A stretch of DNA of 64,000 bases from DATKLL01 sp035542475 (lineage in GTDB: Bacteria > Desulfobacterota > Syntrophia > Syntrophales > UBA2185): NCBI GenBank assembly GCA_035542475.1, contig DATKLL010000053.1:1-64000 (forward strand), read 5' to 3'. The notes beneath the pieces are model-generated. The model was given only the letters and a program-made list of their open reading frames with translations. It was not told where the DNA came from and made no database searches. This document shows, piece after piece, positions 27,450 to 36,900 of the stretch; the stretch's first letter is position 1, and every line of letters starts with the position of its first letter. Both the position numbers and the translations under genes were made by a program.

Positions 27450-27854
27450 ATGGGCGCAGTGGATTTCATATCGTCACTGGTTAAAATGATATCAGCGCTT
27501 GCTGTAGTCTTAGGTGTCATGATCGCAGCGATGTATTTTGTCAAGAAGTTCATGAAGGGGTCGGGGACAAGCATAGACGACGGCAAGTTTATAAAGATCA
27601 TATCAACCAGGTATATTGGACCAAAATGCAGCATTATGCTTATGGATGTCCTAGGCAATATCGTTGTCGTCGGTTTAGCAAATAATCAAATTACCATGCT
27701 TACAACGATTTCAGATTCTAAATCTCTGGAGAAGCTGCATGATTTAGACAGAGAGAAAAAAAATCCGGCCTCTCTTCTTGACAATTTGACATTGTACAGA
27801 AGCAAGCTGTTGGCGGCAGGTCAGACGAGAAAAAGGTCGCGAGATAATGAATAA
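27450..27854 (+). CDS. fliO: Flagellar biosynthesis protein FliO
   Basis: 134 aa, one TM helix at about 12-32 (ISALAVVLGVMIAAMYFV), then a cytoplasmic domain with the family IKIISTRYIGPKCSIMLMDV and LGNIVVVGLANNQITML strings. FliO helps assemble the FliP ring. FliO is short and poorly conserved, but the fold cues and the place between fliN and fliP settle it. AGGTGA lies 6 nt before the ATG. Overlaps fliP by 8 nt. Confidence 0.9.
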   Translation: MGAVDFISSLVKMISALAVVLGVMIAAMYFVKKFMKGSGTSIDDGKFIKIISTRYIGPKCSIMLMDVLGNIVVVGLANNQITMLTTISDSKSLEKLHDLDREKKNPASLLDNLTLYRSKLLAAGQTRKRSRDNE

Positions 27855-28632
27855 TCAACCCCGTAAAAATCAAATCAAATATATTGTGTGTCTGCTTATT
27901 TTTGCTGGGTCATTTTTTTTGATCATCCCGTCGGCATGGTCTGAACCTCTTCCCATCCCAACCATCAATTTGAACATAGGCGGTTCCGGTGAATCAGGTC
28001 AGGTATCGACTGTCCTTAAGCTCCTCATGTTGCTTACCGTACTGGCTCTTGCTCCTTCCATCCTGATTATGCTGACCTCGTTTACAAGAATTGTTGTAGT
28101 ATTTTCTCTTCTCAGACACGCTCTGGGTACACAACAGTTGCCTCCTAATCAGGTCATTATCGGGCTTTCCCTGTTTCTTACTTTTTTTATTATGACCCCC
28201 GTCTGGGAGAAGGTGAATTCACAGGCCCTCCAGCCGTATTTCAATAATCAAATTTCGGGGGAAAAGGCCTTTGAACTCAGCGCCCAGCCCGTCAAAGATT
28301 TTATGCTTAAACAGACTAGAGAGAAGGATCTGGCCCTCTTTGTAAAGATTTCTAAAATGAAAAGACCGGAAACACCGGCAGATATAACGCTTCCTGTCCT
28401 GATACCATCTTTTGTAATAAGCGAATTAAGGACAGCTTTTCAGATTGGATTTTTGATATATATGCCGTTCCTGGTACTGGATATGGTTGTTGCCAGCGTA
28501 CTTCTTTCCATGGGTATGCTTATGCTTCCCCCCATCATGGTAAGCTTACCTTTTAAATTGCTCCTATTTGTTCTAGTTGATGGCTGGTATCTGATTGTAG
28601 GGTCACTGGTTCAAAGTTTTGGACCTATGTAA
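27847..28632 (+). CDS. fliP: Flagellar export gate protein FliP
   Basis: 261 aa. Cleavable signal peptide about 1-32 and several TM helices. Signature strings are intact: LTSFTRIVVVFSLLRHALGTQQ, PNQVIIGLSLFLTFFIMTP (split here), FVISELRTAFQIGFLIYMPF and LVLDMVVASVLLSMGMLMLPP. Five FliP with four FliQ and one FliR make the export channel. Overlaps fliO. Confidence 0.96.
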   Translation: MNNQPRKNQIKYIVCLLIFAGSFFLIIPSAWSEPLPIPTINLNIGGSGESGQVSTVLKLLMLLTVLALAPSILIMLTSFTRIVVVFSLLRHALGTQQLPPNQVIIGLSLFLTFFIMTPVWEKVNSQALQPYFNNQISGEKAFELSAQPVKDFMLKQTREKDLALFVKISKMKRPETPADITLPVLIPSFVISELRTAFQIGFLIYMPFLVLDMVVASVLLSMGMLMLPPIMVSLPFKLLLFVLVDGWYLIVGSLVQSFGPM

Positions 28633-28654
28633 TTCGGTTGCAGAGGTATTTAAA

Positions 28655-28924
28655 ATGTCCAGTGATTTCGTAATGGGTATAGCGGTTGAAACGATAAAGG
28701 TGACCCTGTTGATATCGGCACCAATGCTGCTAATCGGTCTTGTTGTCGGACTTGCCATCAGCATCTTTCAGGCCGTTACGCAGATCCAGGAGATGACATT
28801 GGTTTTTGTTCCCAAGATTGTGGCCGTATTGATTGCTCTCATTGTCGCGTTGCCATGGATGCTCAATATAATGATATCGTATACACAAAACATATTTTCT
28901 AATTTTCCAATGTATATCAGGTAG
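28655..28924 (+). CDS. fliQ: Flagellar export gate protein FliQ
   Basis: 89 aa from the ATG at 28655, the usual FliQ length, with GAGG 8 nt upstream; an in-frame TTG at 28619 overlapping fliP is unlikely. Two TM helices: VTLLISAPMLLIGLVVGLAI and IVAVLIALIVALPWMLNIMI. The QAVTQIQEMTLVFVPKI motif between them is diagnostic. Part of the FliPQR gate. Confidence 0.95.
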   Translation: MSSDFVMGIAVETIKVTLLISAPMLLIGLVVGLAISIFQAVTQIQEMTLVFVPKIVAVLIALIVALPWMLNIMISYTQNIFSNFPMYIR

Positions 28925-28996
28925 AGAATGGTTGATTTTTTGACATGTGTTTCCAATTCCTAACCTGAACTACATCAGTCAGTTCGATTGAAGCAT

Positions 28997-29767
28997 ATGC
29001 AAATCATAACAGCAGAACAGGCAGAAATATTCATCCTGACTTTTCTTCGCGTTAGTGCGATGATTATAACGATCCCCATACTGGGGGACATTACAGTTCC
29101 TGCCAGAGTCAAAGTGGGACTAGCCCTTTTAATCGCATTTCTTGTCTTTCCTTTTGTTCAAACAGGGACGTGGAAGCTCAGTTCTGATATCTTTTCCCTC
29201 ATATTACGTATGGCAGGGGAGATCATGATCGGTGTTATGGTCGGGTTTGCCGGCAGGTTGATATTCGACGGGATCCAGCTGGCCGGGCAGCTCATAGGGT
29301 TTCAGATGGGTTTTTCCATCGTGAATGTCATTGATCCCGTCAATAATGAGCAAGTGTCCATCATATCCCAGTTTCAGTATCTTATTGCTATGCTGATATT
29401 CCTGGTCATGAACGGGCATCATATTTTTTTATATGCCATAGCAGAAAGTTTCAGGATACTGCCCCCCCTCGGTTTTCATTTTTCAGGAGAGTTGATGCAA
29501 CTGGTACTCGTCTTTGTGAGAAATATGCTGGAAGTTGCCATCAAGACAGGAGCGCCTATAATTGCTGTCTTATTATTCATGAGCGTTGGAATGGGTCTGG
29601 TTGCTAGGACGGTGCCCCAGATAAATATATTTATAGTCGGCTTTCCCCTGCAGATAGCGATCGGCCTGATAGGTATAGGAGTAACGTTACCAATTTTTCT
29701 GCGGGTTGTGGAAGGTTACTTCACAAATCTTGAGGGAGAGATTATTTCGCTTCTCCGACTCATGTAA
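28997..29767 (+). CDS. fliR: Flagellar export gate protein FliR
   Basis: 256 aa from the ATG at 28997 (an in-frame TTG 9 nt earlier is possible). Multi-helix membrane protein with family strings FLRVSAMIITIPILG, AGRLIFDGIQLAGQLIGFQMGF and GLVARTVPQINIFIVGFPLQI. FliR is the single capping subunit of the FliPQR export gate. A 72-nt gap follows fliQ, and a 140-nt gap precedes flhB, so a promoter before flhB is possible though none is clear. Confidence 0.95.
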   Translation: MQIITAEQAEIFILTFLRVSAMIITIPILGDITVPARVKVGLALLIAFLVFPFVQTGTWKLSSDIFSLILRMAGEIMIGVMVGFAGRLIFDGIQLAGQLIGFQMGFSIVNVIDPVNNEQVSIISQFQYLIAMLIFLVMNGHHIFLYAIAESFRILPPLGFHFSGELMQLVLVFVRNMLEVAIKTGAPIIAVLLFMSVGMGLVARTVPQINIFIVGFPLQIAIGLIGIGVTLPIFLRVVEGYFTNLEGEIISLLRLM

Positions 29768-29907
29768 TGAGATCTTTGAAAATTGATTTCACCGAACCGC
29801 ATTCCTCGATTTGCCCATCGTGAAAGCAATTTTCAGTTTTGTAAAAGTCTTATTTTGAAAAGACGGTTTTTTGACTTGAGTGTCAGTGAATAGATAAGGA
29901 TAGGTCC

Positions 29908-30984
29908 ATGGCAGACGACGATAGAGATCAGGAAAAAACAGAACAGGCGACGCCGAGGCGGCGGGAAGAGGCAAGGAAAAAGGGACAGGTTGCAAGGAGT
30001 CAGGAAATAGCCTCGGTCACCGTATTATTGGCATGTATAACATATTTTTATTTTGATTCCGCCCGCCTGACTAAGAAAATGGCGGATATTATAAGCGGTT
30101 TCCTAAGAGGATCCGGGAAGCTGCTTATCAATACCGATAATATTCAGACACTCACTATCGGATGGGTGTATGAGTTTTTTATCCTTATTGCTCCACTTCT
30201 TATGATTGTCCTTATTGCAGGGATACTGGCCAATTTCATCCAGGTAGGCTTCGTATTTTCAGCGGAGGCACTGGAACCGAAATTTTCCAAGATAGATCCG
30301 GTTAAGGGATTTCAGAGGTTATTTTCACTTAAATCATTTGCAGAATTGACAAAGAGTATAGTGAAATTATGTATAGTTAGCTATGTCGCCTATGTGACGG
30401 TAAAGGGGGAAATAGATGTTCTTCCTTCCCTGATGGACAGGAGTATCGGGGATATTATGGTCTATATGGGTGAGATTTCATTCAAGATTATTTTAAGGAC
30501 CTCGTGGGTTCTGATTGTTCTGGCAGTCCTGGATTACGTGTATCAGCGATGGGAATATGAAAAGGGACTCAGGATGTCGCGGCAGGAGATAAAGGACGAA
30601 TACAAACAGACTGAAGGCGATCCTCTGATGAAGGCGAGGATCAGGCGTATTCAGAGAGAGATGGCCAGAAAGAGGATGATGGCCAAGGTCCCCAAGGCAG
30701 ACGTTGTGATCACAAACCCCGATCACATCGCTGTAGCATTAGAATACGATCAATTAAAGATGTTTGCTCCTGTCGTTGTGGCAAAGGGAGTGGGGTTTGT
30801 AGCTGAAAAAATAAAAGAAATAGCCAGGCAAAACAACGTGCCTATTGTTGAGAACAAGCCTTTGGCACAGGTATTGAATAAGATGGTAAAGGTAGATGAG
30901 GTAATACCGGAAAATTTATACAAAGCCGTGGCTGAGATATTGGCGTATGTCTATGGCTTAAAGGAAAAAAGGGTAGCGGTGTAA
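29908..30984 (+). CDS. flhB: Flagellar export switch protein FlhB
   Basis: 358 aa. Four TM helices in the first ~215 residues, then the cytosolic autocleaving domain. The cleavage site reads Asn270-Pro271-Asp272-His273 (TNPDHIAVALEYD), where most FlhB have NPTH; the Asn-Pro pair needed for the self-cleavage reaction is kept. N-terminal Q-E-K-T-E-x-A-T-P-R-R block is typical. FlhB switches export from rod/hook to filament subunits when FliK is secreted. A stand-alone FlhB C-domain protein lies at 39902. Confidence 0.96.
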   Translation: MADDDRDQEKTEQATPRRREEARKKGQVARSQEIASVTVLLACITYFYFDSARLTKKMADIISGFLRGSGKLLINTDNIQTLTIGWVYEFFILIAPLLMIVLIAGILANFIQVGFVFSAEALEPKFSKIDPVKGFQRLFSLKSFAELTKSIVKLCIVSYVAYVTVKGEIDVLPSLMDRSIGDIMVYMGEISFKIILRTSWVLIVLAVLDYVYQRWEYEKGLRMSRQEIKDEYKQTEGDPLMKARIRRIQREMARKRMMAKVPKADVVITNPDHIAVALEYDQLKMFAPVVVAKGVGFVAEKIKEIARQNNVPIVENKPLAQVLNKMVKVDEVIPENLYKAVAEILAYVYGLKEKRVAV

Positions 30985-30991
30985 AGGAAAT

Positions 30992-33061
30992 ATGGCTACA
31001 AACGCAAGGGCTGAATCTTTAGGCGGATGGGAAAGAAGCGGGACGGCCATTCTGGGTATTGGTGTCATTGGTGTGCTCATCATCATGATCATACCGCTGC
31101 CTACGTTCCTGCTCGACTTACTCCTTTCTTTTAATATTACCATCTCAATAGTTATTTTACTGGTATCCATGTATGTCCTGAGACCCTTGGATTTATCCGT
31201 TTTCCCTTCTATCCTTCTGACGGTCACTCTTCTCAGGCTGTCTTTAAATGTTGCTTCGACGCGACTGATTCTTCTTCGTGGCAATGAAGGGACCGCTGCC
31301 GCCGGCCAGGTCATAAAGGCCTTCGGTACGTTTGTGGTCGGAGGGAATTATTTTGTCGGTTTAATAGTATTCTTTGTTCTTACACTGATCAACTTTATCG
31401 TCATTACAAAAGGTGCGACAAGAATAGCGGAAGTTGCGGCGCGATTTACACTGGATGCTATGCCTGGAAAGCAGATGAGTATTGATGCGGACCTCAATGC
31501 AGGTCTCATAACGGAAGCTGACGCGCGCAGGAGAAGAGCTGATACGGAAAAAGAGGCTGATTTCTATGGAGCAATGGACGGTGCCAGCAAGTTTGTCAGA
31601 GGTGACGCAATTGCGGGTGTGGTCATAATAGTGATAAATATTGTAGGGGGGTTGATTATCGGTGTGCTGCAAAAAGGGATGGATATCGGTGACGCAGCCC
31701 GCACATATACCCTCCTTACTATCGGTGATGGTCTCGTTACCCAAGTTCCTGCCCTCATTGTATCGACAGCAGCAGGCATGCTGGTAACGAGGTCTACAGC
31801 ATCTTCTAATCTCGGCGCTGATCTTACAGGACAGTTATTTGTCCAGCCGAAGGCTATAGCAACAGCATCAATTATGCTTTTTATATTCGGTTTAATTCCG
31901 GGAATGCCGAAACTGTCGTTCATGATCGTTTCCCTTTTGAGCGGTGTATTGGCGTATAACCTTTTCAAATATGTAAAGAAGTCGGAAGAAGTCAAAGAGG
32001 AAGTGCCGGCAGTTGCACCCAAAGAGTCTGTGGAAAGGATTCTGGCCCTTGATTTGATGGAGCTTGAGGTGGGTTATGGTCTGATACCCCTTGTTGACGC
32101 AGGGCAGGGAGGAGAATTACTCCAAAGAATAAAGTCATTGAGAAAGCAGTTGGCTCTGGACATGGGGTTTATCATACCGGCCATACATATCAGAGATAAT
32201 CTTCAGCTAAAGCCTAACGAATATTCGTTCTTATTGAAAGGGGTTGAAATAGCCAAGGGTGAGCTGATGCCCGGCTATTACCTTACCATAACCCCCGAAG
32301 ATAGAGAAGTTACCGTAAAGGGAGTGCAAACCCAAGAACCTGCCTTCGGACTGCCCGCGGTCTGGGTAAGCGAAAAAGAAAAAGAGAATATCCAGGCGCG
32401 AGGTCTTATCGTAGTAGATTGCGCCACCGTGGTCACAACCCATTTGACGGAAATAATTAAATCGCATGCTGACGAATTGTTGGGCAGGGAAGAAGTTCGA
32501 TCGCTGTTGGATAATTTAGCCATCAGCCATCCGAAGGTTGTGGAGGAAATCGTTCCCAATATCGTTCCTATGGGAATCCTCCAGAAGGTTTCGCAGAGAC
32601 TTCTGAAAGAACGAATTTCAATCCGGGATCTCTTGACAATACTCGAAACACTGGCTGATTATGTGCCAATCACGAAGAACGTCGATCTGTTGACCAGTTA
32701 TGTGAGGCAGGCATTAGCGCGAACTATAACAAAGCAGTACAAGGATGACAAAGGGAACATCTCCGTTGTGATACTTTCGCCGGAAGTTGAAGATCGCATC
32801 AACAGTTCCATACAGCATACCGAATATGAGTCGTACCTCGTTGCGGATCCCAATTTGATACAGAGGATTGTGAGCAATCTGCAGAAATTTATCACCACCT
32901 TTACAACAAGGGGCCTTCAGCCAATCGTTCTCTGTTCACCAAAAACAAGGACTCATTTTAAAAAAATATTAGAAAGGTTTTTCCCGAATATCGTTGTTCT
33001 GTCTCACAATGAGATTACACACGATGTAAACATCAATTCACTGGGCATATTGGAGTTATAA
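30992..33061 (+). CDS. flhA: Flagellar export gate protein FlhA
   Basis: 689 aa. Eight predicted TM helices in the first ~330 residues, including the FHIPEP-type region (RFTLDAMPGKQMSIDADLNAG, split; then GAMDGASKFVRGDAIAG), then a large cytosolic domain (about 350-680) that forms the nonameric ring binding substrate-chaperone complexes (FliS, FliT, FlgN). All gate motifs are intact. Starts 8 nt after flhB; flhF begins 2 nt after its stop, so flhBAF are tightly linked. Confidence 0.97.
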   Translation: MATNARAESLGGWERSGTAILGIGVIGVLIIMIIPLPTFLLDLLLSFNITISIVILLVSMYVLRPLDLSVFPSILLTVTLLRLSLNVASTRLILLRGNEGTAAAGQVIKAFGTFVVGGNYFVGLIVFFVLTLINFIVITKGATRIAEVAARFTLDAMPGKQMSIDADLNAGLITEADARRRRADTEKEADFYGAMDGASKFVRGDAIAGVVIIVINIVGGLIIGVLQKGMDIGDAARTYTLLTIGDGLVTQVPALIVSTAAGMLVTRSTASSNLGADLTGQLFVQPKAIATASIMLFIFGLIPGMPKLSFMIVSLLSGVLAYNLFKYVKKSEEVKEEVPAVAPKESVERILALDLMELEVGYGLIPLVDAGQGGELLQRIKSLRKQLALDMGFIIPAIHIRDNLQLKPNEYSFLLKGVEIAKGELMPGYYLTITPEDREVTVKGVQTQEPAFGLPAVWVSEKEKENIQARGLIVVDCATVVTTHLTEIIKSHADELLGREEVRSLLDNLAISHPKVVEEIVPNIVPMGILQKVSQRLLKERISIRDLLTILETLADYVPITKNVDLLTSYVRQALARTITKQYKDDKGNISVVILSPEVEDRINSSIQHTEYESYLVADPNLIQRIVSNLQKFITTFTTRGLQPIVLCSPKTRTHFKKILERFFPNIVVLSHNEITHDVNINSLGILEL

Positions 33062-33063
33062 AA

Positions 33064-34197
33064 ATGCAGATTAAAAGATATGAAGTCAGGAGCATTCAGG
33101 ATGCAATGACTAAAATTAGAAGCGATCTGGGCGAGGAAGCCGTCATCCTGTCAACCAAGAGATTGAAAGGCGGAAGAGCACCGCTACTTGAGGTAACAGC
33201 GGCCAGGGATGAAAGTAAAAAAAGATTAAGATCCGATGATCCATGCGAAACACCGGGTGCCGTCGATAATCTGATGAGCGGGTCTACTGAACTGGATAAG
33301 ATCAGAAATGATATCATTGAAATGAAATCCCTGATGCGGGATTTAAAGAGAGAAGATTCCCTTCGCAGAGAACTCGGCCAGTTAAAGGAGTATCTTAATA
33401 ACCTTATGACGGTACTTGGTACCTGGGAAAAAAATCTTTTTCCTAGACCGCTGTCTAAGATCTATTATCACTTAGTCGCAAACGGTGTATCTCGGGAGAG
33501 GGCATATAGGCTTCTTAACACATTAGATAAAATAGATAGTTTTGAGAATACATTTAAATTACTGGAGGACAAGATAACGAAGTCTATCCCTGTTTCAAGA
33601 GAACAGAAAAGAAAAGGTATCATTGCTTTTGTTGGTCCCACAGGTGCAGGGAAAACGACAACCCTGGCTAAACTGGCTGCTAATTATGCTATGAATGAGA
33701 AATTAGGTGTAGGTCTTATTTCGGCTGATACATATAGAATTGCAGCGGCGGAACAGTTAAAGACTTATGCCAAGATTATGGGGCTTCCAATAAAGGTGGT
33801 GTCCGAAAAAGAAGAATTTAAACAGGCCCTCAGCCGATTTTCCGACAAGGATCTTGTTTTGGTGGATACACCGGGAAAAAGTCGCAATGATGAAGACTAT
33901 ATGGGAAAACTAGGTGATTTACTTAACGTTGGCATTCCAATAGAGACCAATCTTCTTTTGAGTTTGACATCAAGCAGGGAAAACATGCTGGATGCGGCGT
34001 CCAGGTTCGGCATGGTTAACTATGATAACATCATATTTACAAAGGTAGATGAGGCTACAGGCTACGGTTCCATGTATGATGTGATAGATCAGGTTGGCAA
34101 ACCGGTTTCTTATTTGACGAACGGTCAGAATGTGCCAAACGACATAGAAAATGCTAATCCCGGTAGAATTGCCAGACTTATTATGCATCAGTCTTAG
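33064..34197 (+). CDS. flhF: Flagellar GTPase FlhF (SRP family)
   Basis: 377 aa. Basic N-terminus with the family start MQIKRYEVRSIQDAM, a helical B/N domain, then an SRP-type G domain with P-loop GPTGAGKTTTLAKLAA at 191-206 and motifs ISADTYRIAAAEQLKTYA and LVDTPGK. FlhF sets flagellar position and number, usually at a pole, with FlhG as its counterpart. The adjacent flhG gene and fliA make a regular polar-type module. Confidence 0.96.
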   Translation: MQIKRYEVRSIQDAMTKIRSDLGEEAVILSTKRLKGGRAPLLEVTAARDESKKRLRSDDPCETPGAVDNLMSGSTELDKIRNDIIEMKSLMRDLKREDSLRRELGQLKEYLNNLMTVLGTWEKNLFPRPLSKIYYHLVANGVSRERAYRLLNTLDKIDSFENTFKLLEDKITKSIPVSREQKRKGIIAFVGPTGAGKTTTLAKLAANYAMNEKLGVGLISADTYRIAAAEQLKTYAKIMGLPIKVVSEKEEFKQALSRFSDKDLVLVDTPGKSRNDEDYMGKLGDLLNVGIPIETNLLLSLTSSRENMLDAASRFGMVNYDNIIFTKVDEATGYGSMYDVIDQVGKPVSYLTNGQNVPNDIENANPGRIARLIMHQS

Positions 34198-34213
34198 AGT
34201 ATGGAGGATTAAA

Positions 34214-35131
34214 GTGGATCAGGCTGCGGCTCTCAGAGAAATGAAGGAAACAGACAAAGGGGTTCATAAAATGGTGTCAAAAATCAAAAATGGAGATGAT
34301 GTTGTTGGTGAAGAGAAAAAAGAGAATATCCGGGTGATTGCGATTACAAGTGGTAAAGGGGGTGTCGGAAAAACATATATAACGGCCAATCTTGCCTACA
34401 TACTCTCAAAAATGAAAAGGAAGACCTTAATCTTTGATGCGGATATGGGGCTGTCAAATATAGATGTTATCCTTGGAATATCCCCGAAGTACAATATGCA
34501 CCATGTTCTCTTAGGTGAGAAATCACTGACGGAGATAATTGTTCCCGGTCCTGGAGGGATCAAGATTCTACCAGCTGCTTCCGGGATTCAAGAGATGGCT
34601 GAATTGTCCAAAGGTCAAAAGCTTACTCTTATGGAAGAACTGAATGATTTAAACGAGGGCTTCGATTTTATGCTTATAGATACAGCCGCCGGTATAACTG
34701 GTAATGTTTTGTATTTTAACATGGCGGCCAAGGAGATAATAGTAGTAGTATCACCGGAACCGACTTCCCTGACAGATGCATATGCCCTTATTAAAATACT
34801 TTATAATGGTCATGCCGAAAAAAGGATTATGCTGATTGTAAATATGGTAAAAAACTCCCATGAAGCCCAGGAGGTTTTTGCCAAATTAAGTAAGGCGACA
34901 GAACACTTCCTTGATCTTTCCATTGAATATCTCGGATATATAATCAACGATGAAAAAGTGACGGATGCCGTTAGGCAGCAGAAGATGTTCGCAGAGATAT
35001 ATCCTTATAACCATGCTAGCAAATGTCTATCGTCAATAGCGAAAAAAATATGTCGTGAAAAACCTGATAAGTATAATTTGGGAAGCATGAAATTTTTCTC
35101 ACGGGCCATTGTTGGTGCAGACCATGGATAA
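34214..35131 (+). CDS. flhG: Flagellar number regulator FlhG (MinD-like ATPase, FleN)
   Basis: 305 aa from a GTG at 34214 with GGAGG 6 nt upstream; an ATG at 34151 inside flhF would add 21 unlikely residues. Deviant Walker A SGKGGVGKTYITANLAY around 46-62, Walker B-like FDFMLIDTAAGI, and a C-terminal amphipathic region. FlhG antagonises FlhF and in polar flagellates inhibits the FlrA/FleQ master regulator. No FleQ-type gene is in the window, but NtrC-type activators are, so a link to c-di-GMP through them cannot be excluded. Overlaps fliA by 8 nt. Confidence 0.93.
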   Translation: MDQAAALREMKETDKGVHKMVSKIKNGDDVVGEEKKENIRVIAITSGKGGVGKTYITANLAYILSKMKRKTLIFDADMGLSNIDVILGISPKYNMHHVLLGEKSLTEIIVPGPGGIKILPAASGIQEMAELSKGQKLTLMEELNDLNEGFDFMLIDTAAGITGNVLYFNMAAKEIIVVVSPEPTSLTDAYALIKILYNGHAEKRIMLIVNMVKNSHEAQEVFAKLSKATEHFLDLSIEYLGYIINDEKVTDAVRQQKMFAEIYPYNHASKCLSSIAKKICREKPDKYNLGSMKFFSRAIVGADHG

Positions 35132-35876
35132 AAAGAACCATGATGGACATGTCATGAGTAAAAAGAAACGTGATGAATTCATCATGAAGTATGCTCCACT
35201 TGTGAAAAATATCGTGGAGAGGATATCAGCGAGATTGCCGTCCCATTTGAATGTCAAAGAAGATTTGATAAATGTGGGCATTATCGGTTTGATTTCAGCG
35301 ATTGAGAAATTTGATAAAAAAAGAAATGTAAAATTTGAAACATATGCCAGCTTTAGGATTAGGGGTGCCGTCCTTGATGAACTGAGATCGAGGGACTGGA
35401 TGCCCCGTTCGACAAGGAATAAGCATTCAAAATTAGAAGAATCCTTTTCCTCCCTTCAGAAGATGTTAGGCAGGCCGCCTGACGAGGAAGAAATGAGTCG
35501 ATATCTTAATGTTCCGCTGGATAAGTACTATAAAATTCTTGATGAGGCGAAAGGAATAACACTTTTCAGCAGTGAGGATCTTCCTCCTGATTACCATGAA
35601 AATTATACTAATTATGACATTCTCGAAGAAGTAGATCGAAGCAATCCCTTTTCATTTCTTGCCTCAAATGAGCTCAAAGTCGTACTGAAAAAGGCCATAG
35701 ACGCACTTCCCGGAAAAGAGAAATTGATTTTATCACTTTATTATTATGAGGAACTGACCATGAAAGAGATTGGATTGGTCATAAAGTTGACAGAGTCTAG
35801 GGTGTGCCAACTTCATACACAAGCCATCCTCAGGTTGAGAGGAAGCCTGAAGGAACTCCGCGGTGTGTATCGCTGA
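35124..35876 (+). CDS. fliA: RNA polymerase sigma-28 factor FliA
   Basis: 250 aa. Regions 2, 3 and 4 are clear: YAPLVKNIVERISARLPSH (region 1/2), KFETYASFRIRGAVLDELRS (2.3-2.4), a region 3 (LGRPPDEEEMSRYLNV), and region 4 ending YYYEELTMKEIGLVIKLTESRVCQLH. Chosen start is the ATG at 35124, overlapping flhG; an ATG at 35154 is a second option. FliA should read the TAAA-N16-GCCGATA sites in this window and is held by FlgM (45097). Confidence 0.95.
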   Translation: MDKKNHDGHVMSKKKRDEFIMKYAPLVKNIVERISARLPSHLNVKEDLINVGIIGLISAIEKFDKKRNVKFETYASFRIRGAVLDELRSRDWMPRSTRNKHSKLEESFSSLQKMLGRPPDEEEMSRYLNVPLDKYYKILDEAKGITLFSSEDLPPDYHENYTNYDILEEVDRSNPFSFLASNELKVVLKKAIDALPGKEKLILSLYYYEELTMKEIGLVIKLTESRVCQLHTQAILRLRGSLKELRGVYR

Positions 35877-35908
35877 AGTTTCATTGACATAGAAAAAGGT
35901 TTTGTAAT

Positions 35909-36448
35909 ATGGTTAGCAAAGTAGAACTCGATCTTTTGGAAGAAAAAGATAGCCGTGGCCCTGAAGGTACGCTTGAGGAACAATCAGGGGGAAAAGTTTG
36001 GAGATCTTTAAAATGGCTGATGAGGAAAAAGTTCGTTGCTGCATCGCTCCTCGCGGCGTTTTTAGGGATTGCGGGGGTTTTCTTGTTGATATTTTCGACA
36101 GAGAAAGATTCAGGTACAAATCGCGGCGTAGAACTTACGGATGTCAGACCGATACATGACACTATAGAGAATCTGAATAATTTTTTAGTCGACCTTAAGG
36201 ACGAACGTGGACACTATAGGGTACTTGTCTGCGATATTGCTATTATGATGAATCCGGACAAGAAGATTTCAGGAGATAAATCAGAGTTGAGAAAAAAAGC
36301 ATACAATACTTTAAAAAATAGGGGTGCGCATGTACTTACATCGTCAAGTGCTTACAGCACAATAAAAAAGGAAATACGGGATGAATTCAACGGACTCGTA
36401 GGCGGGGGAATAAAAGAGGTATATTTTACCAAATTTGTGATACTATAA
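35909..36448 (+). CDS. Second FliL-like protein
   Basis: 179 aa. A 38-residue acidic N-terminus, one TM helix (about 43-62: FVAASLLAAFLGIAGVFLLIF), then a periplasmic domain with LNNFLVDLKDERGHYRVLV and the ending EVYFTKFVIL, which aligns in kind with the FliL ending (VKVYFTEFVIQ). The middle differs, and the Pro-rich PMDPF segment is replaced by RPIHDTIENLNNF. Paralogue of fliL at 25449; perhaps a second stator partner. First gene after fliA, in an accessory block. Confidence 0.72.
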   Translation: MVSKVELDLLEEKDSRGPEGTLEEQSGGKVWRSLKWLMRKKFVAASLLAAFLGIAGVFLLIFSTEKDSGTNRGVELTDVRPIHDTIENLNNFLVDLKDERGHYRVLVCDIAIMMNPDKKISGDKSELRKKAYNTLKNRGAHVLTSSSAYSTIKKEIRDEFNGLVGGGIKEVYFTKFVIL

Positions 36449-36498
36449 TTTATTGGTTATTTTAAATGAACTATAACTAAGTCTAGAGAAGGAATATA

Positions 36499-36846
36499 AT
36501 GATAAGGAAGTATGTTTTTATCGGTTTGATTTATGTCTTTGTGAGTAATTTCTCAAATCACTGTTACGCCCTGACGCCCGATCAGGTTATTAAATTAAAA
36601 AAGGCGGGTGTGAGTGATAAAACAATTCAAATGATGCTGCAACAGGAAAAGGAAGCTAAGGAGGCTAAAGAAGCAAATCCTTATGACCAGATCGGTATGA
36701 GGGAAATTAAAGACAAGGACGGCAATGTGGTTACGATATACTCTACGGGACGGTCGACAAAAGAAAGCACAAGTGATTCTGAAGAAGAAAAAGTGGATAA
36801 AGCATGGAAAATGTTACAGAACATGATCATAGATAAAAGGAAGTGA
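36499..36846 (+). CDS. Small secreted protein of unknown function, 115 aa
   Basis: Signal peptide about 1-25 (IGLIYVFVSNFSNHCYA). The mature start LTPDQVIKLKKAGVSDKTIQMML is a helical module seen in several small secreted or lipoprotein families (role unknown); a Lys/Glu/Ala run and a polar Ser/Glu-rich tail follow. No TM segment after the signal. Lies 50 nt after the FliL-like gene, in the same direction, before the kinase-like gene, so an accessory flagellar role is a guess by position. Confidence 0.65.
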   Translation: MIRKYVFIGLIYVFVSNFSNHCYALTPDQVIKLKKAGVSDKTIQMMLQQEKEAKEAKEANPYDQIGMREIKDKDGNVVTIYSTGRSTKESTSDSEEEKVDKAWKMLQNMIIDKRK

Positions 36847-36900
36847 GATATTAAATCCAAAAAGGTGTAAACTCAAAAAGAAGAAATAGAGCAGGAAGAT

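Noticed and set aside
29778..29834. 8-bp inverted repeat GAAAATTG/CAATTTTC between fliR and flhB
   Set aside because: AT-rich, 41-nt loop, no T-run or promoter context; easily chance.
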